A stretch of 64,000 bases of DNA. It comes from Rhodanobacter sp. 67-28 (GTDB lineage Bacteria; Pseudomonadota; Gammaproteobacteria; Xanthomonadales; Rhodanobacteraceae). The notes below the pieces were generated by a model, which was given only the letters and a program-made list of their open reading frames with translations, was not told where the DNA came from and did no database searches. The translations under genes and the position numbers were made by a program. The number at the start of each line of letters is the position of its first letter. Positions within the stretch are counted from its first letter, which is position 1. The stretch spans positions 175,574-239,573 of the forward strand of contig MKTU01000026.1 of NCBI GenBank assembly GCA_001898415.1. Direction: 5' to 3'. This document shows positions 27,901-36,067 of this stretch, one piece after another.

Positions 27901-28062
27901 GACGCCCGCGCGCATGCGGCTTTCCGCAACGCTCCATGCGAGGATTTGCAACGACTTGCGCGGCGGACGGGTGTCCGGCATTGGGGCGCATGAGCGATAA
28001 TGGGCGGTCTTGACGCGCGCCTTGCGCGCCGTGCATGCGATCAGCCCCCAAGGAGTCCCCCC

Positions 28063-29076
28063 ATGAACAACACCATCGCCGTGATCCCGGGCGACGGCAT
28101 CGGCCCGGAGATCATGACCGCCACGCTGCGCGTGCTCGACGCGCTGGACTGCGGCCTGAAATACGACTTCGTCGACGCCGGCATGGTCGCGCTGGAGAAG
28201 CACGGCGACCTGCTGCCCAAGGCCACGCTGGACAAGATCGCCGAGCACAAGGTCGCGCTGAAGGGCCCGCTGACCACGCCGATCGGCGGCGGCTTTACCT
28301 CGGTCAACGTGACCCTGCGCCGCCACTTCGACCTGTACGCGAACGTGCGCCCGGCGGTGAGCTTCCCCGGTACCAAGTCGCGCTACGAGAACATCGACAT
28401 CATCACCGTGCGCGAGAACACCGAGGGCGCCTACCGCTCCGAGGGGCAAACCCTGTCCGCCGACGGCGAGATCGCCGAGTCGGTGGCGCGCAACACGCGC
28501 AAGGGCAGCAGCCGGATCGTGCGCTACGCGTTCGAGCTGGCGGTGAAGAAGGGCCGCAAGAAGATCACCGCGGTGCACAAGGCGAACATCCTGAAGACCA
28601 GCTCGGGCCTGTTCCTCAACGTGGCGCGCGAGATTGCCAAGGAATACCCGCAGATCGAGTTCAACGAGATGATCGTGGACAACACCTGCATGCAGCTGGT
28701 GATGAACCCGTACCAGTTCGACGTGATCGTCACCACCAACCTGTTCGGCGACATCCTCTCGGACCTGTGTGCCGGCCTGGTCGGTGGCCTCGGCCTGGCG
28801 CCGGGCGACAACATCGGCGAGCACGCGGCGATCTTCGAGGCGGTGCACGGCTCGGCACCGGACATCGCGGGCAAGGGCATCGCCAACCCCTGCGCGCTGC
28901 TGCTGGCCGCGGCCGACATGCTCGACTACCTGGACATGGTGGCCAAGGGCGACAAGCTGCGCGCCGCGATCCGCGACACCATGACGAACGATCGCGACAG
29001 CGTGACGCCGGACATCGGCGGCAAGGGCAGCACCGGCAGCTTCGCCGACGCCATCGTGAAGCGCCTCGCGGCCTGA
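28063..29076 (+). CDS. Isocitrate dehydrogenase, NAD-type (IDH/IMDH family)
   Basis: This 337-residue protein belongs to the short beta-decarboxylating dehydrogenase family. It opens IAVIPGDGIGPEI, with the substrate-site run TVRENTEGAYRSEG, then DNTCMQLVMNPYQFDVIVTTNLFGDILSD and EAVHGSAPDIAGKG. Length and the Asn-Cys-Met-Gln pattern fit the NAD-dependent isocitrate dehydrogenase of Xanthomonadales and not the 415-residue NADP enzyme; homoisocitrate or isopropylmalate dehydrogenase is less likely. AAGGAG stands 7 bases upstream. A -10-like GATAAT lies at 27996-28001. It has its own promoter and terminator. Confidence 0.88.
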   Translation: MNNTIAVIPGDGIGPEIMTATLRVLDALDCGLKYDFVDAGMVALEKHGDLLPKATLDKIAEHKVALKGPLTTPIGGGFTSVNVTLRRHFDLYANVRPAVSFPGTKSRYENIDIITVRENTEGAYRSEGQTLSADGEIAESVARNTRKGSSRIVRYAFELAVKKGRKKITAVHKANILKTSSGLFLNVAREIAKEYPQIEFNEMIVDNTCMQLVMNPYQFDVIVTTNLFGDILSDLCAGLVGGLGLAPGDNIGEHAAIFEAVHGSAPDIAGKGIANPCALLLAAADMLDYLDMVAKGDKLRAAIRDTMTNDRDSVTPDIGGKGSTGSFADAIVKRLAA

Positions 29077-29100
29077 TCCGGGACGCCGCTGGGCGCAATG

Positions 29101-29128
29101 AAGGCCGCGGCATGCCGCGGCCTTTTCG
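29101..29128 (+). terminator. Rho-independent terminator after isocitrate dehydrogenase
   Basis: AAGGCCGCGG pairs with CCGCGGCCTT around the 4-base loop CATG and runs into TTTT. It lies 24 bases after the stop codon and works on the plus strand. Confidence 0.88.
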
Positions 29129-29245
29129 TTGGATCGGCGCGGGATGGTCGTGCCCCAGCCGGTGTCATGCCGTTGACGGGATACGCCGTTGGCGCGCATC
29201 GCGAGGCAGGCTTGCCGTGCACGGTTTGCGCGAGGCGCCGCCGGT

Positions 29246-29701
29246 TCAGTGTTGCGACGCCCGGTAGTGACCGGGTTCCGCGCGAGAGGGAATGGCGATG
29301 CGGTTCCAGCTGTTGATCGCGATCACTGCCATGTTGAGGTCGATCAGCTGTTCTTCGCTGAATTCGGTGCGGGCTTGTTCGTAGACCTCGTCCGGCACGC
29401 CGTGCACCGGGTCGAGCCGGGTCACCGCCTCGCACCAGGCCAGCGCGGCACGCTCGCGCGGGCTGTAGAACGGCGCCTCGCGCCAGGCCTGCAGCACGTA
29501 CAGGCGCTGCTCGGTCTCGCCGCCGGCGCGGGCATCCTTGCTGTGCATGTCCAGGCAGTAGGCGCAACCGTTGAGTTGGGAAACGCGCATCTGTACCAGT
29601 TCGATCAGACTTTGTTCGATGCCGGAGTTCTTGATGTATTCGCCCAGGGCGAACAGGGGCTTCACGGCGTCGAGGCGCTTGTTGATGTTGAAACGAGGCA
29701 T
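29246..29701 (-). CDS. AhpD-like carboxymuconolactone decarboxylase family protein, partner of ECF41
   Basis: This 151-residue CMD-family protein has the signature QLNGCAYCLDMHSKDAR, with a redox CxxC pair, and the helix ERAALAWCEAVTRL. AAGGAG lies 6 bases before the ATG. It lies 37 bases downstream of the ECF41 sigma-factor gene on the same strand. Carboxymuconolactone decarboxylase-like genes are the typical neighbours and targets of ECF41 sigma factors, so this is probably the effector of the pair, acting in peroxide or thiol chemistry. The exact substrate is not known for this group. Confidence 0.88.
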   Translation of the reverse strand: MPRFNINKRLDAVKPLFALGEYIKNSGIEQSLIELVQMRVSQLNGCAYCLDMHSKDARAGGETEQRLYVLQAWREAPFYSPRERAALAWCEAVTRLDPVHGVPDEVYEQARTEFSEEQLIDLNMAVIAINSWNRIAIPSRAEPGHYRASQH

Positions 29702-29738
29702 GGGGTTCTCCTTGCGGTGTGCGGCCGGGACCGGCCGT

Positions 29739-30644
29739 TCAGTGCAAGGACGTGGGCGCCGTCGATTTCGTGACCGCCGCCAGCCGGGCAAGCTTGCCGG
29801 GGTGGCGCAGGGCATGCACCGCGGTGATGCGTTCGCCGTCGTCGTCGATCCAGCTGGCCGAGACCAGCGTGTCGCCCTGCCAGCCGAACAGGGCCGGCGT
29901 ACCGTTGAGCTGACGGATTTCGTGGCGCACGCCACCATGGCGCTGCTGCTGCAGCGCGATCTGCATGTACAGCCGGGCCAGCCGCTCGGCGCCGTGCAGC
30001 GGGTGCAGGGTGGCCCGCGCCAGGCCGCCGCCGTCGGATACGCTCATGGCGTCTTCGGCAAACAAGGCACGCAACGTGGGCATGTCCGGCTGCTGCAGCG
30101 CCTGCATGAAGCGTTCGAGCAGGCGCCGCTGGATGTCGGCGTTCGGCATCGTCTGGCGCGGTCGATCCTCGCGCAGCCGCTGCTTCGCCCGGTGCACGCG
30201 CTGGCGGCAGGCGTCTTCGCTGATTTCCAGCATCGAGGCCGTTTCGGCGTGGCTGTAGTCGAACACTTCGCGCAGCAGGAAGGCGGCGCGCTCCTCGGGG
30301 CTCAGCCGCTCCAGCAACAGCAGAAAGGTGAGGGTGAGGCTCTCGGCGCGCTCCAGTTGCGCCTCGGGCTGGTCGGTATCCACGGTCAGCGGCTCCGGCA
30401 GCCAGGGGCCGGAGTAGTGCGCGCGTTCGGTCTTGGCCCGGCGCAGGCGATCCAGCGCGATGCGCGTGGTCACGGTGACCAGCCAGGCTTCCGGGTCGTC
30501 CAGCGCGGCGACATTCTGTGCGTGCCAGCGCAGCCAGGCATCGTGCAGCACGTCCTCGGCGTCGGCGGGCGTGCCGAGCATGCGGTAGGCCAGGCCGAAC
30601 AGGCGCTGGCGGTGTTGCTGGAACAGGGCGGTTTGCGAATCCAT
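29739..30644 (-). CDS. ECF41-family RNA polymerase sigma factor
   Basis: This 301-residue protein has sigma region 2 (FQQHRQRLFGLAYRMLG, then ADAEDVLHDAWLRW), region 4 (LSPEERAAFLLREVFDYSHAETASML) and a C-terminal SnoaL-like domain of about 110 residues. Three features define ECF41: the linker WLPEP, the motif DGGG, and a C-terminal NPDKL equivalent that here reads HPGKL. In this group the extension replaces an anti-sigma factor by regulating the sigma factor in cis. CCGGAGTG precedes the ATG at 30644. A promoter of ECF41 type lies just upstream, which implies autoregulation. Confidence 0.93.
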   Translation of the reverse strand: MDSQTALFQQHRQRLFGLAYRMLGTPADAEDVLHDAWLRWHAQNVAALDDPEAWLVTVTTRIALDRLRRAKTERAHYSGPWLPEPLTVDTDQPEAQLERAESLTLTFLLLLERLSPEERAAFLLREVFDYSHAETASMLEISEDACRQRVHRAKQRLREDRPRQTMPNADIQRRLLERFMQALQQPDMPTLRALFAEDAMSVSDGGGLARATLHPLHGAERLARLYMQIALQQQRHGGVRHEIRQLNGTPALFGWQGDTLVSASWIDDDGERITAVHALRHPGKLARLAAVTKSTAPTSLH

Positions 30645-30673
30645 GAGGCACTCCGGGGAAAGGATGCTGCCAG

Positions 30674-30700
30674 GACGCATGGACGGAGCGAAACGTGACC
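30674..30700 (-). promoter_or_regulatory. Predicted ECF41-dependent promoter
   Basis: On the minus strand GGTCACG (30694-30700) is followed after 16 bases by CGTC (30674-30677). The published ECF41 consensus, as I recall it, is TGTCACA, about 16 bases, CGTC. The site lies 30 bases before the sigma-factor start codon and just after the lpxO stop, where an autoregulatory promoter is expected. Confidence 0.6.
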
Positions 30701-30701
30701 G

Positions 30702-31655
30702 CTAGCGGAGCAATGGCCAGGGAGCCAGGAAAACCAGCCACAACAGCACAAGGATGCCGACGTATTTTCCGGCCTTGTACAGCTTCTTGTGACGCCGCTT
30801 GAACGCCGCCTTCCATTGATGCATGGCGCCCTTGCGCTGGCTCCACGCGTACAGGCGGTTGACGAAGCCGGTCTTCTCGGTACCGGTGTCGCTGTTGGGC
30901 GAAGCGGTGATCTTGCCCATGAACGCGCCCACGCGATGGTTGATCGCACTCATCCAGCGCGTGCGCAGCGGGCGCTCCACGTCGGCGAACAGGATCACCC
31001 GGGTCTGGTCGGTCTTGTTCTCCACCCAGTGCACGAAGGTCTCGTCGAACACCACGTCCTTGCCGTCGCCCCAGGCGTGCTCTTCGCCATCGACGAAGAT
31101 GCGGCAGTCGCGCGAGTTCGGCGTGATCAGGCCCAAGTGATAGCGCAGCGAACCGGCAAACGGATCGCGATGCGGATTGAGCTTGCTGTTGGGCGCCAGC
31201 GTGGCGAACATCGCCGCCTTGATTCCGGGGATCGCATTGAGCAGTTCCACCGTCTTCGGACACAACGCCTGCGCCGACGCCAGCGGCTCGCCGTACCACT
31301 TGAGGTAGAAGCGCTTCCAGCCCTGCTTGATGAAGCTGTTGAAACTGGCGTCGTCGTTCTTCGTGGTGCCGCGAATGTGTCCCCGGTCCGTCAGGTGCAG
31401 CGCCTCGGCCCGGATCGTCTCCCAGTTTGCCTGCAGCAAATCCAGCTCGGGAAATCCGCGGCGGTCGAGTATCGGCTTGGCCGGCACCGCGGAGAACGCG
31501 TACATCAGCAGGTTGTAAGGCGCGAACACTGCCGAGTGATCCACCAGCTGGCGGTCGAAACGCAACCGCACCCGCCCGCGCAAATGCACCAGCAGCACGC
31601 ACAGTGCGAAGAAGGCGAACAAGAGCAACAGGATGAGGCGCGGCGTCACGAACAT
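30702..31655 (-). CDS. lpxO: Lipid A 2-hydroxylase LpxO (aspartyl/asparaginyl beta-hydroxylase family)
   Basis: This 317-residue protein has an N-terminal membrane anchor (LILLLLFAFFALCVLLVHL), an Asp/Asn beta-hydroxylase domain and a second hydrophobic segment at the C-terminus. The 2-oxoglutarate/Fe(II) site is seen as NPHRDPFAGSLRYHLGL (first His and Asp) and FDETFVHWVEN with RVILFADVERPL further on. LpxO hydroxylates the secondary acyl chain of lipid A at the inner membrane. ATG 31655 is used; GTG 31670 would add five residues. The two hydrophobic ends match LpxO better than soluble hydroxylases. Confidence 0.85.
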   Translation of the reverse strand: MFVTPRLILLLLFAFFALCVLLVHLRGRVRLRFDRQLVDHSAVFAPYNLLMYAFSAVPAKPILDRRGFPELDLLQANWETIRAEALHLTDRGHIRGTTKNDDASFNSFIKQGWKRFYLKWYGEPLASAQALCPKTVELLNAIPGIKAAMFATLAPNSKLNPHRDPFAGSLRYHLGLITPNSRDCRIFVDGEEHAWGDGKDVVFDETFVHWVENKTDQTRVILFADVERPLRTRWMSAINHRVGAFMGKITASPNSDTGTEKTGFVNRLYAWSQRKGAMHQWKAAFKRRHKKLYKAGKYVGILVLLWLVFLAPWPLLR

Positions 31656-31757
31656 GGGCAGAGGAACCACGGAGCCAGCAATGTCGTGATTCTACTCGAC
31701 CGATGGCAACATCAGTTGACGGCCGCCCGGCCGGACGCCATTTCGTGCGACTTGTCT

Positions 31758-31895
31758 TTACGGCAACAGGCGCGATTTGCGCTTGAGGAAACTGCCGGCA
31801 ATCCACATCAACCGTATGGCGGAAACCGCCAACGCCGTGCCCAGGCCGAGAACCAGCATGATCTGGAACAGTTGCATCAAAAGTGCGGTTGACAT
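31758..31895 (-). CDS. Small single-span membrane protein, hypothetical
   Basis: This 45-residue protein is nearly all one hydrophobic helix, starting MSTALLMQLFQIMLVLGLG, with a basic tail KRKSRLLP. AAGGA lies 6 bases before the ATG. I do not recognise it. It precedes lpxO by 102 bases on the same strand, and both genes have a near-identical GTCRAGTAGAAT element upstream, so they may be co-regulated envelope proteins. Confidence 0.55.
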   Translation of the reverse strand: MSTALLMQLFQIMLVLGLGTALAVSAIRLMWIAGSFLKRKSRLLP

Positions 31896-32281
31896 GGCGG
31901 TCCTTGCTTGGTCGTGAGAGGCGAAAACTCGGTCTTGGCTTTGGCAACGGCAACACATTCTACTTGACGGGGCCGGTACCACGTGCGATCACGTTCTTCA
32001 GCCACCGGATGCGGATTCGCGCGTGCGCCGTTCCCGCGGCCAGGTTGGCCAGCCTCGACGGGTCACCGCGTTCAAGGCTTGCCCCCCAACTGTTTGGCAC
32101 GATTTCCCATGGACGTGCCGGCAATGGATCGTTGGACACCGGCAAGTCCAACCTGCGTTCCGCGTCGCGGCTGGTCAACCGCGCGCAGCGCATCGGGTGT
32201 TCACCATGATGGCAGGAGTGGTGTTGCCTGGCAGGTATTCCGCTACCGGGCTTCCGAACGCCGAAAACCGAAAGCCAGCTC
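31896..32281. other. Gene-poor intergenic stretch
   Basis: I see no gene, RNA or repeat that I can support in these 386 bases. Short open frames exist on both strands but show no ribosome binding site and no family resemblance. The only element worth noting is ATTCTACTTGAC at 31957-31968, read on the minus strand as GTCAAGTAGAAT, a likely promoter element for the small membrane protein. Confidence 0.5.
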
Positions 32282-33664
32282 CTACATCATCTCCGCCGCA
32301 AAGTCCGCCAACCGCGACCTCTCTCCCCGCCGCAACGTGATGTGCGCCGAATGCTCCCAGCTCTTGAAGCGATCCACCGCATAGGTAAGCCCGGAGGTGG
32401 TTTCGGTGAGGTAGGGAGTATCGATCTGTTCGACGTTGCCGAGGCAGACGATCTTGGTGCCGGGGCCTGCGCGGGTGATCAGGGTCTTCATCTGCTTCGG
32501 GGTGAGGTTCTGGGCCTCGTCGATGATCAGGTAGCGTGACAGGAAGGTGCGCCCACGCATGAAGTTGAGCGAGCGGATCTTGATGCGCGAGGCAAGCAGG
32601 TCGTTGGTGGCCTGGCGGCCCCAGCTGCCGCCGTCCTCGGGGTTGGCGAGCACTTCGAGGTTGTCGGTGAGCGCGCCCATCCACGGCGTCATCTTTTCTT
32701 CCTCGGTGCCGGGCAGGAAGCCGATGTCCTCGCCGACGGAAACAGTGGCGCGGGTCATGATGATCTCGCGGTAGCGCTGCTGGTCCATCACCTGGGCCAG
32801 GCCGGCGGCCAGCGCCAGCAGGGTCTTGCCGGTGCCGGCGTTGCCGAGCAGGGTGACGAAGTCGATCTCCGGGTCCATCAGCGCGTTGAGCGCGAAGTTC
32901 TGCTCGCGGTTGCGCGCACCGATGCCCCAGACGTGATGGTTGGCGTGCGAGTGGTCGTCCAGAAGCATGAGCGTCGCGTGCTCGTCGTCCAGTTTCTGCA
33001 CGCGCAGTTCGATCTCGTTCTCGCCGGGCAGGTAGAGGCACTCGTTGGGATGCCACGCCTCGTCCTCGCGGCGATCGAGCTGGTAATAGGTGCGGCCGTG
33101 ATCGGTCCACGAGTGCACTTCCGGGTGCAGCTCCCAGAAGTTCGCCGGCAGTTCGGTCGAGCCGGTGTAGAGCAGGGAGAAATCGTCGAGCGCGCGGTCG
33201 TTCTCGTAATCCTCCGCAACCAGGCCGTTGATGCCGGCCTTGATGCGCAGGTTGATGTCCTTGGTGACCAGGATCACGTCGCGATCCTGGTTCTGGTCGC
33301 GCAGCTCGATCACCGCGGCGAGGATCTGGTTGTCGGCCTTGGTGTGGCCGTTGCTGCTGATGCGATGCTGGAAATAGAGCCGACCGGCCGAGCCGCCGCG
33401 CTTGAGCTTGACGCCTTGCGGATTGGCCAGTTCCAGCCCTTCCGCCAGGTCGTGCTGCTTGCCGGCCTCGATCAGTTCGTTGAGGAAGCGACTGACCTGG
33501 CGGCCGTTGCGCGAGACTTCCGAAGCACCTTTCTTCTTCTCGTCCAGCTCCTCCAGGACGGTCATGGGGATGAAGACGTCGTGTTCCTCGAAGCGGAACA
33601 GCGAGGTCGGGTCATGCAGCAGGACGTTGGTGTCGAGAGCGTAGATGCGCTTGCTTCCGGTCAT
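32282..33664 (-). CDS. PhoH-family ATPase with N-terminal PIN domain
   Basis: This 460-residue protein has an N-terminal PIN nuclease domain (about 1-140; IYALDTNVLLHDP, later TKDINLRIKA) and a C-terminal PhoH P-loop ATPase. The latter has Walker A LGNAGTGKTLLAL and Walker B RYLIIDEAQNLTPKQMK. PIN-PhoH proteins are thought to unwind and cut RNA; the cellular role in this lineage is not settled. A GAGGA stands 11 bases before ATG 33664. It lies 64 bases after bcp on the same strand. Confidence 0.92.
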   Translation of the reverse strand: MTGSKRIYALDTNVLLHDPTSLFRFEEHDVFIPMTVLEELDEKKKGASEVSRNGRQVSRFLNELIEAGKQHDLAEGLELANPQGVKLKRGGSAGRLYFQHRISSNGHTKADNQILAAVIELRDQNQDRDVILVTKDINLRIKAGINGLVAEDYENDRALDDFSLLYTGSTELPANFWELHPEVHSWTDHGRTYYQLDRREDEAWHPNECLYLPGENEIELRVQKLDDEHATLMLLDDHSHANHHVWGIGARNREQNFALNALMDPEIDFVTLLGNAGTGKTLLALAAGLAQVMDQQRYREIIMTRATVSVGEDIGFLPGTEEEKMTPWMGALTDNLEVLANPEDGGSWGRQATNDLLASRIKIRSLNFMRGRTFLSRYLIIDEAQNLTPKQMKTLITRAGPGTKIVCLGNVEQIDTPYLTETTSGLTYAVDRFKSWEHSAHITLRRGERSRLADFAAEMM

Positions 33665-33727
33665 GCGGAAGTGTCCTCGCTGGTGGGTGGGCAAAGCGGA
33701 TGGCGACAACTCATCAGGGCGAATGGC

Positions 33728-34189
33728 TCAGGCGGCGGGGATCGCGTCAAGCACGGCCTGCGCGTGGCCGGGGACTTTCACCCCGCGCCATTCGGCGGCG
33801 AGCTTGCCGTCGGGGTCGATCAGGAAGGTGCTGCGCACGATGCCGAGGTGGCGCTTGCCGTAGAGCACCTTCTCGTGGATCACGTCGAAGGCCTGGCACC
33901 AGGTTTCGTCGGCGTCGGATATCAGCGGGAACGGCAGCTCCTGCTTCGCGGCAAAGTTGGCGTGTGATTTCGGTGAGTCGCGTGACACGCCGATGACCTG
34001 CGCGTGACGTTGGCGGAACTTCGCGTGCAAGTCGCGGAAGTCCCTGGCCTCGTTGGTGCAGCCGGGGGTCGAATCCTTCGGATAGAAGTACACGACCAGC
34101 CATTGGCCGCGGTAGTCGGAAAGCTTCAGCTCGGTGCCGTCGCCGGTGGTGCCTTTCAGTGCGGGAAGTTTCTTGCCGATGGCGGGCAT
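33728..34189 (-). CDS. bcp: Thiol peroxidase Bcp (peroxiredoxin Q)
   Basis: This 153-residue peroxiredoxin has the AhpC/TSA fold, with VVYFYPKDSTPGCTNEARDFR at the active site. The peroxidatic Cys is present. The resolving Cys that many Bcp proteins carry five residues later is Arg/Asp here, so this is a one-Cys variant that may need an external thiol. It reduces hydroperoxides using thioredoxin or glutaredoxin. It follows gcvR in the same order as in Escherichia coli. The 248 bases between it and gcvR hold no gene. Confidence 0.92.
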   Translation of the reverse strand: MPAIGKKLPALKGTTGDGTELKLSDYRGQWLVVYFYPKDSTPGCTNEARDFRDLHAKFRQRHAQVIGVSRDSPKSHANFAAKQELPFPLISDADETWCQAFDVIHEKVLYGKRHLGIVRSTFLIDPDGKLAAEWRGVKVPGHAQAVLDAIPAA

Positions 34190-34437
34190 GGGGCATCCTG
34201 CGCGGCCTGCGCGGCCGTGCTTGCGGTGGGATGGAAGGGAGACGTGGCGCGGATGACGACAGTGCGGCGGCGAGGCGACCGGGCAAGCCGGGGCCGGCTG
34301 GCGTGAATCGACTCGCGGTTCTGCAATGCTGACGTCCTCCGGCAGGGCCACGGCCACAGACTAGCGCGCCCGGGGTGGCGGATGACAGGTCTTGTCAGGG
34401 CAAGGCGTTCGCGCGATGCTCGGCGGACGGCAACACT

Positions 34438-35010
34438 TCAGAACTTCACCGGGTCCATGATCGCGTCGAGGTTCATGCCGTCGCACAGTTCCAGGAAATC
34501 GTCGCGCAAGGCGGCGATGTGGATGTCCGCCGGGATGCCGATGGTGAACTGGGCCTGGAACATCTCCGCGCCGGTCTGCATGGCGCGATAGCGGGTAGAG
34601 TTCAACTGCTCCACGCTGATTTCGTGCTGGGCGAAGAACTCCACGATGCGGGCGACGATGCCGGGGCGATCGGCGGCCACCACTTCCACCAGGTAAGGCA
34701 GCTGCGCGCTGTTGCCGCGCTGGCCGGTGCGGTAGTGCACCAGGCGCAGGCTTTCGTCGCGGGCCAGCTTGGTCAGTGCGGTTTCCAGCTTGGCCAGCGC
34801 ATCCCAGGCGCCGCTGGCGAGCAGCATCAGCGAGACCTCGGTGCCGATGGTGGAGACGCGCGATTCGGAAAGGTTGCAGCCGGCGTCGGCAATGCGGCGG
34901 GCCAGCGCCAGCAGCGGCGACTTGTCGGCCGGGGTGAGCGCCTGGATCAGCAACTGGCTGTCGCCAGTCGTGCGTCCGGCCGCGTGCGAGGCAGTGGAGG
35001 GAGATTTCAA
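34438..35010 (-). CDS. gcvR: Glycine cleavage system transcriptional repressor GcvR
   Basis: This 190-residue protein is composed of two ACT domains. The first covers about residues 20-100 (LLIQALTPADKSPLLALARRI). The second covers about 105-185 and starts YLVEVVAADRPGIVARIVEFFAQH. It carries no DNA-binding domain, as expected for GcvR, which binds GcvA and senses glycine. TTG 35010 is the start, preceded by AGGTGG. It diverges from dapA across a 128-base region with an operator-like palindrome. The dapA, gcvR, bcp grouping is conserved from enterics. Confidence 0.85.
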   Translation of the reverse strand: MKSPSTASHAAGRTTGDSQLLIQALTPADKSPLLALARRIADAGCNLSESRVSTIGTEVSLMLLASGAWDALAKLETALTKLARDESLRLVHYRTGQRGNSAQLPYLVEVVAADRPGIVARIVEFFAQHEISVEQLNSTRYRAMQTGAEMFQAQFTIGIPADIHIAALRDDFLELCDGMNLDAIMDPVKF

Positions 35011-35072
35011 GGAGGTCCACCTGTGGGCAGCATTCCGCCCGATGCGGAAGCATCAGGTTACTCCCATCGAGC

Positions 35073-35106
35073 TTACTTGCCCGTCTTGCGAAGCGGCAAG
35101 TAACAT
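35073..35106 (+). promoter_or_regulatory. Candidate dapA promoter overlapped by a 9-bp inverted repeat
   Basis: TTGCCC (35077-35082) and TAACAT (35101-35106) with an 18-base spacer make a plausible sigma70 promoter. TTACTTGCC (35073-35081) and its exact inverse GGCAAGTAA (35095-35103) cover both hexamers. This layout suggests either an operator for a dimeric regulator or a hairpin. It lies between the divergent gcvR and dapA genes. Confidence 0.5.
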
Positions 35107-35138
35107 GCAGGGCTTGCCGTTGCAGCGGAATCGAGCAC

Positions 35139-36017
35139 GTGGACATTCGTGGAAGCATCTGTGCGCTGGTCACGCCGTTCGCGGCCGACGACAGCCTCGA
35201 CCTGGCGGCGTTCGGCCGCCTGATCGAACAGCAGATCGCCGGCGGCACCCAGGCGCTGGTGGTGGCCGGCTCGACCGGCGAGGCGCACATGCTGGAGGCG
35301 GGCGAGTTCGACCGCCTGCTGACGTTCGCGATCGAGCGCGTGGCAGGTCGCGTGCCGGTGATTGCCGGCACCGGCGAGGCCGGTACCGCGAAGACCATCG
35401 CTGCCACGCGTCGTGCGCAGGAGCTGGGCGCGGATGCGGCACTGGTGGTAGTGCCGTACTACGTGCGCCCCACGCAGGAGGGCCTGTGGCGACACTTCAC
35501 CGCGGTCGCCGATGCAGGCGGCTTGCCGGTGCTGCTCTACAACGTGCCCGGTCGCACCGGTTGCGACCTGCTGCCGGAGACGGTGGCGCGCCTGAGCGAG
35601 CATCCGGCGATCATCGGCATCAAGGAAGCGCGGGGCGATGCGCCGCGGATCGCCGCGCTGGCGGAACTTGCGCGCGCGGATTTCGTCTATCTGTCCGGTG
35701 ACGACGCCAGCGCCGGTGTGGCGATGCTTGCCGGTGCGGCGGGCACCGTCTCGGTGGTGGCCAACCTGGTGCCGCGGCCGTTCCGCGCCCTGTGCGACGC
35801 CGCCACGGCGGGCGACGAGGCGGCCACGGCACGGTGCCGGGATGCACTGGAACCCTTGCTGCACGCGCTGGACTGCGCGCCCAATCCGATCGCGGTCAAG
35901 GCCGGACTGCCGCCGCTGGGGCTGGGCTCGGCCCGGCCGCGGTTGCCGCTGGTGGAACTGCCCGACGGCCCGGATCGCGCCCGCTTGCACCAGGCGCTGT
36001 CCAGTCTGTCATCCTAG
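35139..36017 (+). CDS. dapA: 4-hydroxy-tetrahydrodipicolinate synthase
   Basis: This 292-residue protein has the TIM-barrel fold of DapA. Key segments are GSICALVTPF, AGSTGEAHMLEAGEF, VPYYVRPTQEGL (catalytic Tyr), LYNVPGRTG (second Tyr loop) and IIGIKEARGD, which carries the Schiff-base Lys. It condenses pyruvate with aspartate semialdehyde in lysine and diaminopimelate synthesis. GTG 35139 is the start. The N-terminal GST motif has the variant GSTGEAH where most enzymes read GTTGES. It is followed after 50 bases by bamC, as in Escherichia coli. Confidence 0.93.
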   Translation: MDIRGSICALVTPFAADDSLDLAAFGRLIEQQIAGGTQALVVAGSTGEAHMLEAGEFDRLLTFAIERVAGRVPVIAGTGEAGTAKTIAATRRAQELGADAALVVVPYYVRPTQEGLWRHFTAVADAGGLPVLLYNVPGRTGCDLLPETVARLSEHPAIIGIKEARGDAPRIAALAELARADFVYLSGDDASAGVAMLAGAAGTVSVVANLVPRPFRALCDAATAGDEAATARCRDALEPLLHALDCAPNPIAVKAGLPPLGLGSARPRLPLVELPDGPDRARLHQALSSLSS

Positions 36018-36067
36018 ACACCGGTGCCCGCTGATCCGGGCCTGGCTCACTCACGGAATCCGATTCG

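Noticed and set aside
31960..32193. A 77-codon minus-strand frame in the gap between the small membrane protein and phoH
   Set aside because: No ribosome binding site, no hydrophobic or motif pattern, and codon use like the non-coding flanks.
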